Source of the DNA: Acidobacteriota bacterium
Lineage (GTDB): Bacteria > Acidobacteriota > Terriglobia > Bryobacterales > Bryobacteraceae
DNA: 6,055 bases
NCBI GenBank assembly: GCA_003223065.1
Contig: QHXU01000188.1
Span: 9,035-15,089 of the forward strand
Direction of reading: 5' to 3'
The notes below the pieces were generated by a model. That model searched no databases, was not told the DNA's origin, and saw only the letters and a list, made by a program, of their open reading frames with translations. This document shows positions 1-5,769 of the stretch, piece by piece. The first letter of the stretch is position 1; every line of letters begins with the position of its first letter. Position numbers and translations under genes: made by a program.

Positions 1-1
1 C

Positions 2-577
2 CTCGAATTCGATCCAGGAATCGGCCAAGGACGCGGGTCGTATGCGCTCTACGCCGGACGTTTATCCGATGAAAAGGGCCTGCGAACAGTGGTGGAAGCT
101 TGGAAGAGACTCCCGGCTTCGATGGCTTTGCGAATTGCGGGTGACGGCCCCCTGGCTGAATGGCTGGCGGCGGAATGCCGTCAAGTACCGCACATTCAGT
201 GGCTGGGCCGGCAGTCTCGCGAGCAGGTGCTGCATCAAATGAAGGACGCGATGCTGCTTGTATACCCGTCCGAGTGCTACGAGACGGGAGCGCTAGCAAT
301 TACAGAGGCGTACGCGACGGGTCTTCCTGTGGTGGCCAGTAATCACGGGACCATGGCTTCTGTGGTCCGCCACGGAGAAACCGGTCTGCACTTTCGCCCG
401 GGGGATGCGGACCATCTGGCCGAAAAAGTGCGGTGGCTCTACGCCCATCCAGCGGAAACGATGAGCATGAGGCGAGAAGCGCGGTCTGAATTCGAGAATC
501 GTTACAGTAAACAGGCGAACTATCAGGCGCTCGTAATTTACGAAGCGGCCGCCGCGAGGGCCAACAGAGGTGATTGA
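2..577 (+). CDS. GT4 family glycosyltransferase, C-terminal part (5' end cut by window)
   Basis: The reading frame is open from the window edge to TGA at 575-577, giving 191 residues without a start. It is the nucleotide-sugar-binding C-terminal half of a GT-B retaining glycosyltransferase (Glycos_transf_1). Visible landmarks, numbered from the first codon, are YAGRLSDEKGL (17-27), the usual opening of this domain; IAGDGP (45-50); and the EX7E motif, E94 and E102 in ETGALAITE, followed by AYATGLPVVAS and later GETGLHF (125-131). A full GT4 enzyme is about 350-400 residues, so some 170-200 N-terminal residues that bind the acceptor lie upstream. It would transfer a sugar from a nucleotide donor to a growing lipid-linked glycan at the cytoplasmic face of the inner membrane. 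Donor and acceptor cannot be read from the sequence. Its last 8 bases overlap the flippase gene. A GTG at base 89 lies inside the domain and is not a believable start. Confidence 0.93.
   Translation, partial: LEFDPGIGQGRGSYALYAGRLSDEKGLRTVVEAWKRLPASMALRIAGDGPLAEWLAAECRQVPHIQWLGRQSREQVLHQMKDAMLLVYPSECYETGALAITEAYATGLPVVASNHGTMASVVRHGETGLHFRPGDADHLAEKVRWLYAHPAETMSMRREARSEFENRYSKQANYQALVIYEAAAARANRGD
556..560 (+). promoter_or_regulatory. Probable ribosome binding site for the flippase gene
   Basis: GAGGG ends 9 bases before the GTG at 570. A second purine run, AGAGG at 565-569, touches the GTG and is too close to serve it. The site lies inside the end of the preceding glycosyltransferase gene, so the two genes are probably translationally coupled. 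Confidence 0.5.
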
Positions 578-2159
578 GCCTGTTTCTTCACGCGACGTCT
601 TGCTAGGCAAGGCAGCAAGTCTCACCTTCGTGTCGCTCGCTAGTCCTGCCGGTGGCTTCTTGCTTGAATTGGTCCTTACACGGCGCTACGGCAATACGGC
701 CAGCATGGACGCGTACCGCATAACCGGATCGATCCTGACGATCGGAACGCAGTTACTGCTCGCGCAGGTTCTACCAATGATCTTGGTCCCGCTCTTCACG
801 GAAGTGCGGCAGCGCGAGGGTGAGTGGGAGGCATGGCGAGTGGCGCTTAGATGCGGGATGTTGCTAACCATCGCCGCGACAGTTCTCTGCACCTTGGCTC
901 TGACCGCTCCAGAGTTGTTGGCTCGCATATTCGGGCCGGGGCTGGGGGCCGAGGGACGTAGTGCCGCCATGGCATTCCTTCCGGCTATGTCGGGCGCCCT
1001 AGTCATGCTGGCGTGGTCGGCAACAATAGCAGCAGTCTTAAACTGTTATGGAATCTTTTGGACGGCGCCTGCAGCGACACTGCTCATCAATGTTGCGATC
1101 ATCGCTTGTGTATTCTGTTGGCCGAGCGGATTGCCCGTCCCTTCGATTCGCGCCGGCATCGTGACGGGTTCTGTTGCTTCAGCTGTGGTTCACACTGTCT
1201 ACGGCTGGCGGATCACACGAAGGCTGACACCCTCGATGAACCGGTACGCTCCGATTGAAACAGCGGCCATCTGGCGACGCGTACGGAGTTTTGGTACGCC
1301 GCTGCTCGCAGCGGCTGTATTCGTCCATCTGTTCAACGTCCTGATATTTCGGCGCCTCAGCCTATTCACGCCGGGAGCCGCGGCCACCTACAGCTTCGCA
1401 TTTCGATTGGCCGGCTTGATTCATCTGCCGGCTGCCGCGCTTGTGACAGTTGCGTTTCCCGCGGTTTCGGATATCGCCTGCGAGGGCAGCTCTGAGCGTC
1501 TGCGCCACATCATAGCGAGAACTCTACGGGCGACGCTGTTCGTGGCGGTGACGTGCATTGCTGTTCTGTACGTGCTGCGACAGCCGCTCGTGGAATTGCT
1601 CGCAAGTCACAGCGCGATGTCGCCGAGCGCCGTCCGACAGGCAGGTTCGGTTTTGGGAATCCTCCTGGCTGGCGCACCGACCGGGGCGCTGATCGGGATG
1701 CTGCAACGAGTACTGGCAAGCAGCGGGTCCACATGGGGCGCAGCACTCAGCTCGTTTGCAGCTCTCGGCGTCGCGGCGACAGGTTCATACTGGACAAGAG
1801 ATATCAACCATGTAGCGATCCTTTGGGATGTCGCATCGTGGGCGAACGTAGCCATCTTGCTGCGCGCAGTCTCTTTGAACGACCGCCGGCTCAGCCGCCT
1901 GGTATCGTTTTCCTACGTCGGCAAACTATGCGTGGCGGCTTCAATTGCGGGAGCATCTACGTGGATCGCAAGCGCGGCGCTCATCGGAATGAGATGCAGG
2001 CTCTCGGCGATCCTGGCTGTCAGCACCGTTGTGGGATCAACGGTAGCGCTCGCCGCCTCACATTGCATGCAGCTGGCTGAAGCGAGCGAGACCCTCGCGT
2101 ATGCGGCCGCGTGGTCGCGGCGAATTGTAGCTCCTCTTGAATTCGTGAGATTCAGATGA
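570..2159 (+). CDS. MurJ/MviN-like polysaccharide flippase (Wzx-type role)
   Basis: This 529-residue, very hydrophobic protein looks like a member of the MOP flippase superfamily, closest to MurJ/MviN. Compared by eye with E. coli MurJ recalled from memory, matching stretches include TRRYGNTASMDAYR (37-50), LVPLFTEVRQREGE (72-85), VLNCYGIFWTAPAATLLIN (156-174) and FAFRLAGLIHLPAAALV (276-292) followed by FPAVSD. Length and about 13-14 hydrophobic segments fit the family (MurJ is about 510 residues). MurJ moves lipid II; here, between glycosyltransferases and a ligase-type protein, it more likely moves an undecaprenyl-linked oligosaccharide to the periplasmic face. Arginines near the MurJ N-terminus appear to be missing, which favours a substrate other than lipid II. 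The GTG at 570 is chosen because of GAGGG 9 bases upstream and because the N-terminal amphipathic region needs it; TTG at 600 is a weaker alternative. The gene overlaps its upstream neighbour by 8 bases and its downstream neighbour by 4. Confidence 0.88.
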   Translation: MIEPVSSRDVLLGKAASLTFVSLASPAGGFLLELVLTRRYGNTASMDAYRITGSILTIGTQLLLAQVLPMILVPLFTEVRQREGEWEAWRVALRCGMLLTIAATVLCTLALTAPELLARIFGPGLGAEGRSAAMAFLPAMSGALVMLAWSATIAAVLNCYGIFWTAPAATLLINVAIIACVFCWPSGLPVPSIRAGIVTGSVASAVVHTVYGWRITRRLTPSMNRYAPIETAAIWRRVRSFGTPLLAAAVFVHLFNVLIFRRLSLFTPGAAATYSFAFRLAGLIHLPAAALVTVAFPAVSDIACEGSSERLRHIIARTLRATLFVAVTCIAVLYVLRQPLVELLASHSAMSPSAVRQAGSVLGILLAGAPTGALIGMLQRVLASSGSTWGAALSSFAALGVAATGSYWTRDINHVAILWDVASWANVAILLRAVSLNDRRLSRLVSFSYVGKLCVAASIAGASTWIASAALIGMRCRLSAILAVSTVVGSTVALAASHCMQLAEASETLAYAAAWSRRIVAPLEFVRFR

Positions 2160-3295
2160 CGCGGCTTCCGCTGCACTGGGTTTGCCAATCCCCAAGTCCG
2201 TATAACGATGTTTTGTTTCGTACACTTTCAGGCTCCCGAGTGTTTGGCCTGCAGCTTCACTATCTCCAAGCAGATTGCCCTGAGTATTTCTGGACCACGC
2301 CTTCAAGCCGATATAGCTTTCGATTCTTACGCAAGCGTCCGCTAGACTGGGCTCTCATCCGTGCTGTGCTCGGAGATCGCAAAAGCATCTTTCTCACTGC
2401 GTGCTGGCATGATCCAACCTCGCAGTTCATCCTATCAGCGTTGATTGTCAGGCGACGGCCATATCTTATCTGGAACGACACGCCGACGACGCGCCGGCGC
2501 AACTGGATAAAAGAGCAACTGCGCAGAACGTTTTTAAGCACGGTGCTTTCAAAGGCGACGGCAGTCCTGGGCACAGGAAAGCCGGCTATGCAGATGTTAG
2601 CGAACTTGGGAGCGCCAATCAATAAACTCGTGAATTTCCCGTACTGCGTAGACCTGGAGCATTTCGCCCCTCGCCGCTCGTCCGGATCAAGTGAGCGTGT
2701 CGTGCTTGGGACATGTGCCAGGCTGCATCGCATTAAGGGCTTGGATCTAGCTATACGTGCAATTGCAAGGCTGGTAGGCTCCGGAGTCACCGGATTTCAT
2801 TACCGAATTGCGGGCGCCGGTCCCGAGGAACTGGCGCTCCGTTCCCTGACCGCGGGGCTCGGAATGAGCGACTACGTCGACTTCTGCGGCTGGATTCAGC
2901 CGGAGGATCTGCCGAACTTCTATCACAGCTTGGATGCATATCTGCACCCTGCACGGTTCGAGCCCTACGGCGTTTCGGTGATAGAAGCGCTTGCGTGCGG
3001 TCTGCCCGTACTTGCATCCGATCAAACCATGGCTGCGCTCGACCGAGTGATCGAAGGCGAGAGCGGCTTTCTTCACGCCGCTAATGACGAAGCGGCGCTA
3101 TGCTGCGCTATCGAAACGTTCCTGCAACTGTCAGAACAGAAACGTCTCGACATGGGGAGGGCGGCCCGGCGCAGTGCGCTTACGTGGACCGCGGATCGCG
3201 CATTGGAAACGGTTGATCAACTCATATCCGAATCCTGTAATCGCGTCGCGAGAGAGCTGGTTGCTCGGTCGGGAGGCGCTAATGAGGCTGTTTGA
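2156..3295 (+). CDS. GT4 family glycosyltransferase, complete
   Basis: The protein has 379 residues, a normal length for a GT-B fold retaining glycosyltransferase. The N-terminal acceptor domain opens with SPSPYND (12-18), a common GT4 beginning. The linker near NFPYCVDLEHF (160-170) leads into the donor-binding domain, with GTCARLHRIKGLDLAI (185-200), IAGAGPEE (218-225), VDFCGWIQPEDLPNFY (241-256) and HPARFEPYGVSVIEALACG. That last stretch holds the EX7E motif (E269 and E277) that contacts the nucleotide sugar. It likely adds one sugar to the lipid-linked repeat unit in the cytoplasm; the sugar is unknown. The start ATG overlaps the flippase stop in an ATGA, which implies translational coupling; I see only a weak upstream GTGAGA as a ribosome site. 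The first half of the gene has lower GC (about 53% over 2221-2640 by hand count) than the WcaI-like gene downstream. Confidence 0.93.
   Translation: MTRLPLHWVCQSPSPYNDVLFRTLSGSRVFGLQLHYLQADCPEYFWTTPSSRYSFRFLRKRPLDWALIRAVLGDRKSIFLTACWHDPTSQFILSALIVRRRPYLIWNDTPTTRRRNWIKEQLRRTFLSTVLSKATAVLGTGKPAMQMLANLGAPINKLVNFPYCVDLEHFAPRRSSGSSERVVLGTCARLHRIKGLDLAIRAIARLVGSGVTGFHYRIAGAGPEELALRSLTAGLGMSDYVDFCGWIQPEDLPNFYHSLDAYLHPARFEPYGVSVIEALACGLPVLASDQTMAALDRVIEGESGFLHAANDEAALCCAIETFLQLSEQKRLDMGRAARRSALTWTADRALETVDQLISESCNRVARELVARSGGANEAV
3271..3276 (+). promoter_or_regulatory. Ribosome binding site fixing the start of the ligase/polymerase gene
   Basis: GGGAGG lies 5 bases before the ATG at 3282 and is the strongest Shine-Dalgarno match in the window. 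It decides the start: the same frame stays open back to an ATG at 3084, but that would add 66 polar residues lying wholly inside the glycosyltransferase gene. Confidence 0.75.
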
Positions 3296-4472
3296 TTTCC
3301 TGGTTCCCTTGTGGCTTCTGGGAATTGTCTTCCCGCCGACCCTCGAGTCTGATTTCGCGGACGTTTTGCACTTTGGAAGTCTGGTCTGGCTCCCCTGCGT
3401 TGCGCTCCTCATGGGACGGGACCAGTTCCTCATCGGCCCGGTTCTCCGCAAGCGCATGTCGATGCTCTTCTGGACTGCGGCCACCCTAGTTACGATCACG
3501 GGTAGTGCCCTGGTTTCAGCCGATCCCCTCCGTTCGCTGGGTTATGTGGCAGCTTCCGGCGTGGGGCTGATCTGTTGTGCCGGGCTGTGGCAGATCGTCA
3601 AAACCCATGTGTTCGACTGGCTCTCAACGTATGCGATGCTGGGCTCGGCCTTGGTCGTGTACTTATATTTCACCGGCCCACGAATTCAGGGCCGGCTGAG
3701 CATGAGCGCCACGTCGCACGCGAACTACCTGGGCTTAGTAGCGTTCGGATTCCTCATGTGTGCGCTTGTCGTCCGAAGTCGTTTCCTGGCGGCGCTTCTG
3801 ATCGTCACAAACTTCGTTGTCATCATCGCTGCGCAATCGCGAGGCCCGCTTATCGCGGCGGTGCTGGGTTTACTGGTGTATGGAACCTTGAAGCTTACGT
3901 GTGTCACCAAGGGAAATACGGCGTTCGCCGCCGTCAGCGCGTGCCTTGTCTGCGTCGTGGTGCTCCTTATCTATCAAGATGCTGTCGAGAATTGGGTTTC
4001 TTCGCTGCTGTTCTTGCACGATAAGTATCGCGGGATCGGAACTGGCTTTACGCGCCGGCTCGACGCCTGGCAGGAAGCGCTGGACTTATTTAAAGCGAAC
4101 CCGATGTTCGGTGTCGGCTTCCGAATGCACGAACAGTACATGACTACTTTGTCATCCGCACACAATGGATATTTATCGCTTTTGGCGGACGTGGGGCTGG
4201 TCGGGGCTATTTCTCCGTTCGTACTAACAGCATTGTCCGCATGGCGCCTGCTCCGCCTGTCGCTTGATGGTAATGAGATTGCGATTCTCGGGTTCAGCTT
4301 CGTTGTGGGGTACTTATTCCTCGCGACCTTCGAGCGTTTCCTACTCGGAATGGGCAATCCTACTTCGATAGTGGCATGGCTTTTCCTATTTATGCCAGAC
4401 GGATCTAGAACGGTCACATCACCGGGGATCCGATCCTGCATACACTGGAAAACGATGGACGTTCCTGTCTAG
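3282..4472 (+). CDS. O-antigen ligase/polymerase family membrane protein (Wzy or WaaL type)
   Basis: This is a 396-residue polytopic inner-membrane protein with roughly 11-12 hydrophobic segments, starting at about residue 5. It carries the Wzy_C/O-antigen ligase signature: QSRGPLIAAV (185-194), then a long hydrophilic, probably periplasmic loop (about 232-300) containing TRRLDAWQEALDLFKANPMF (257-276) with GVGFR, and SAHNGYLSLLADVGLVGA (292-309). The Arg residues of TRR and His294 match positions that are conserved and important in WaaL-type enzymes. Family members either polymerise undecaprenyl-linked repeat units (Wzy) or transfer a glycan to an acceptor (WaaL, PglL); sequence alone does not separate them. 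The neighbouring flippase makes a Wzy-like polymerase role plausible. The start is set by GGGAGG at 3271. The gene overlaps the glycosyltransferase gene by 14 bases. The last 25 or so residues, after the final membrane segment, form a hydrophilic tail with no recognised motif. Confidence 0.87.
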   Translation: MRLFDFLVPLWLLGIVFPPTLESDFADVLHFGSLVWLPCVALLMGRDQFLIGPVLRKRMSMLFWTAATLVTITGSALVSADPLRSLGYVAASGVGLICCAGLWQIVKTHVFDWLSTYAMLGSALVVYLYFTGPRIQGRLSMSATSHANYLGLVAFGFLMCALVVRSRFLAALLIVTNFVVIIAAQSRGPLIAAVLGLLVYGTLKLTCVTKGNTAFAAVSACLVCVVVLLIYQDAVENWVSSLLFLHDKYRGIGTGFTRRLDAWQEALDLFKANPMFGVGFRMHEQYMTTLSSAHNGYLSLLADVGLVGAISPFVLTALSAWRLLRLSLDGNEIAILGFSFVVGYLFLATFERFLLGMGNPTSIVAWLFLFMPDGSRTVTSPGIRSCIHWKTMDVPV

Positions 4473-4474
4473 GA
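4471..4474 (+). promoter_or_regulatory. Putative ribosome binding site overlapping the ligase stop codon
   Basis: AGGA shares two bases with the TAG stop at 4470-4472 and lies 7 bases before the ATT at 4482. The spacing is normal for a Shine-Dalgarno site, and its position on the stop codon suggests that ribosomes finishing the ligase gene restart here. It supports ATT as the start of the next gene but is short, so alone it is weak evidence. Confidence 0.45.
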
Positions 4475-4481
4475 CATCTCG

Positions 4482-5735
4482 ATTCGAATCCTGATCCATA
4501 CCATCTTCTATCGGCCCGAGCTCACGGGCGTTGCAAAGTACACGGCGGAGCTATGTGAGTGGCTGGCTTTCCGGGGCCACGATGTTCACGTCGTGTCTCC
4601 GCCGCCCTATTACCCGCAATGGCGAATCCAGACACCCTACCATCAGTGGCGCTACACGAGCGAACTGCTGGACGGTGTGCACGTGCACGGCTGTCCCGTG
4701 TGGCTCCCGCGGCATCCGCGCGGACTCGGTCGCGTCCTCTACGGCCTGAGCTTTGCTCTTGCGAGTCTGCCCGTGATGCTGCGCGAGGCGTTGCGGGGGC
4801 CGGACCTATTGCTCGTGACCGTACCGTCGTTTCTGAATTCAGTGGTCGCTTGGGCGGCCGCGCGGACTGCTGGTTCCACGGCGTGGTTGCACATCCATGA
4901 CTTCGAGATAGATCTCGCCTATGATTTCGGCCAGTTCCGCCGCGGACGCCGGGTAGCCGAGCTCCTAGAGTCGTTGATCTTGAGGCGGTTCGATGTCGTT
5001 TCCTCGATTACGCGGCGGATGCTGAATAAGGTTTGTGCCAAAGGCGTGCCGGAAAACCGGCTTTACATGTTGCCGAACTGGTTCGATCCGGCGACGATTC
5101 GCCCGTTGCCTCACGCCAGCCCGATGCGCAGCCAATTCGAGATCCCTAATGACTCCGTTGTAGCCATGTTCTCTGGCTCGCTAGGAGCGAAGCAAGGCGT
5201 CGAGATGATCGTCGAAGCAGCGCGCGCACTAGTCGATCATCGTAGGCTGCTGTTCGTCATTTCCGGTGAGGGTGTAACGGCCGACACACTGCGAGCGCGG
5301 GCACAGGGGATCGGCAACATCAGATTCTTGCCGCTCCAACCGGCCGAGCGCCTCAACGAACTTCTGAACATCGCTGATATTCACCTGCTTCCTCAGCAGC
5401 CGGCGGCCTCGGGTTCGGTGATGCCATCGAAATTGATCCACATGTTGGCCAGCGGTCGTCCCGTCGTGGCTGCGGCCCGTGCCGGGACCGAGATTGCACA
5501 ATTGGTTAACGAGTGCGGCATCGTCGTCGAGCCGGACAACGAGAAAGCGCTGGTTTCAGCAATTCTGAATCTTGCAGAGGACCATGCCGAGCGCCTGCGC
5601 CTCGGTGAGCGGGCACGGCAGCGCGCCCTGGAACAGTTCCGACAGGATTCAATTTTCAGCGACTTCGAGCGCGAACTTCACCGCCGTATTCCGCCGGTTC
5701 TCCGTCGCACCGCCGACGGACTTCCACCCGGATAA
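4482..5735 (+). CDS. WcaI-like glycosyltransferase (GT4), probable ATT start
   Basis: From the ATT at 4482 the protein has 417 residues, close to E. coli WcaI (about 407, colanic acid cluster). Shared landmarks, by eye, are YRPELTGVAKYTAELCEWL (10-28), PPPYYPQW (40-47), LHIHDFEID (136-144), LPNWFDP (197-203), SGSLGAKQGVE (231-241), ISGEG (260-264), RFLPLQP (281-287) and SGSVMPSKLIHMLASGRPVV (310-329). The last segment replaces the usual EX7E motif, as it does in WcaI. The enzyme should transfer a sugar to a lipid-linked intermediate in the cytoplasm; WcaI is proposed to be a fucosyltransferase, but that specificity cannot be carried over with confidence. The first ordinary start codon in frame is GTG at 4593, which would remove 37 residues including the conserved N-terminal TGVAKYT loop. 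ATT (4482), preceded by AGGA, restores the family N-terminus exactly; ATC at 4476 and CTG at 4491 are other options. The stop is TAA at 5733-5735. Confidence 0.88.
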   Translation: MRILIHTIFYRPELTGVAKYTAELCEWLAFRGHDVHVVSPPPYYPQWRIQTPYHQWRYTSELLDGVHVHGCPVWLPRHPRGLGRVLYGLSFALASLPVMLREALRGPDLLLVTVPSFLNSVVAWAAARTAGSTAWLHIHDFEIDLAYDFGQFRRGRRVAELLESLILRRFDVVSSITRRMLNKVCAKGVPENRLYMLPNWFDPATIRPLPHASPMRSQFEIPNDSVVAMFSGSLGAKQGVEMIVEAARALVDHRRLLFVISGEGVTADTLRARAQGIGNIRFLPLQPAERLNELLNIADIHLLPQQPAASGSVMPSKLIHMLASGRPVVAAARAGTEIAQLVNECGIVVEPDNEKALVSAILNLAEDHAERLRLGERARQRALEQFRQDSIFSDFERELHRRIPPVLRRTADGLPPG

Positions 5736-5769
5736 GCGACCGCTTTTGGTTCGATCAAAACCACAAAGT
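5736..5769 (+). other. Short intergenic spacer, no convincing terminator
   Basis: This is the longest gap between genes. It can form one of two competing 5-bp stems: TTTTG (5744-5748) with CAAAA (5756-5760), or TGGTT (5747-5751) with AACCA (5759-5763). Both are AT-rich or short and lack a following T run, so an intrinsic terminator is unlikely and the transcript probably continues. I see no -10/-35 pair and no clear Shine-Dalgarno site before the next gene. Confidence 0.4.

Noticed and set aside
1553..2080. A 175-codon open frame on the + strand inside the flippase gene
   Set aside because: Its translation is rich in Arg, Gly and Cys without any domain pattern, as expected for an out-of-frame reading of GC-rich coding DNA. 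The flippase frame shows clear family similarity across the same bases.
2260..2790. A 176-codon open frame on the - strand inside the second GT4 gene, and similar antisense frames at 3974-4441 and 293-625
   Set aside because: Each mirrors a well-supported gene on the + strand and shows no recognisable motif, ribosome site or independent coding character.
3084..3281. A 66-codon upstream extension of the ligase/polymerase gene starting at ATG 3084
   Set aside because: It lies wholly inside the glycosyltransferase gene in another frame, is polar with no membrane or signal character, and GGGAGG just before ATG 3282 marks a better start.
4403..4440. XbaI-like TCTAGA followed by CCGGGGATCC, resembling cloning-vector polylinker sequence
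   Set aside because: The order and spacing do not match a standard polylinker, the ligase frame continues unbroken through it, and single six-base sites are expected by chance in 6 kb.
4593..4595. GTG at 4593 as the start of the WcaI-like gene
   Set aside because: It would drop the first beta strand and the conserved TGVAKYT loop, which are encoded in frame directly upstream.
5744..5763. Possible terminator hairpin after the WcaI-like gene
   Set aside because: Stems are only 5 bp, overlap each other and are not followed by a T run; the next gene starts 34 bases after the stop in the same direction.
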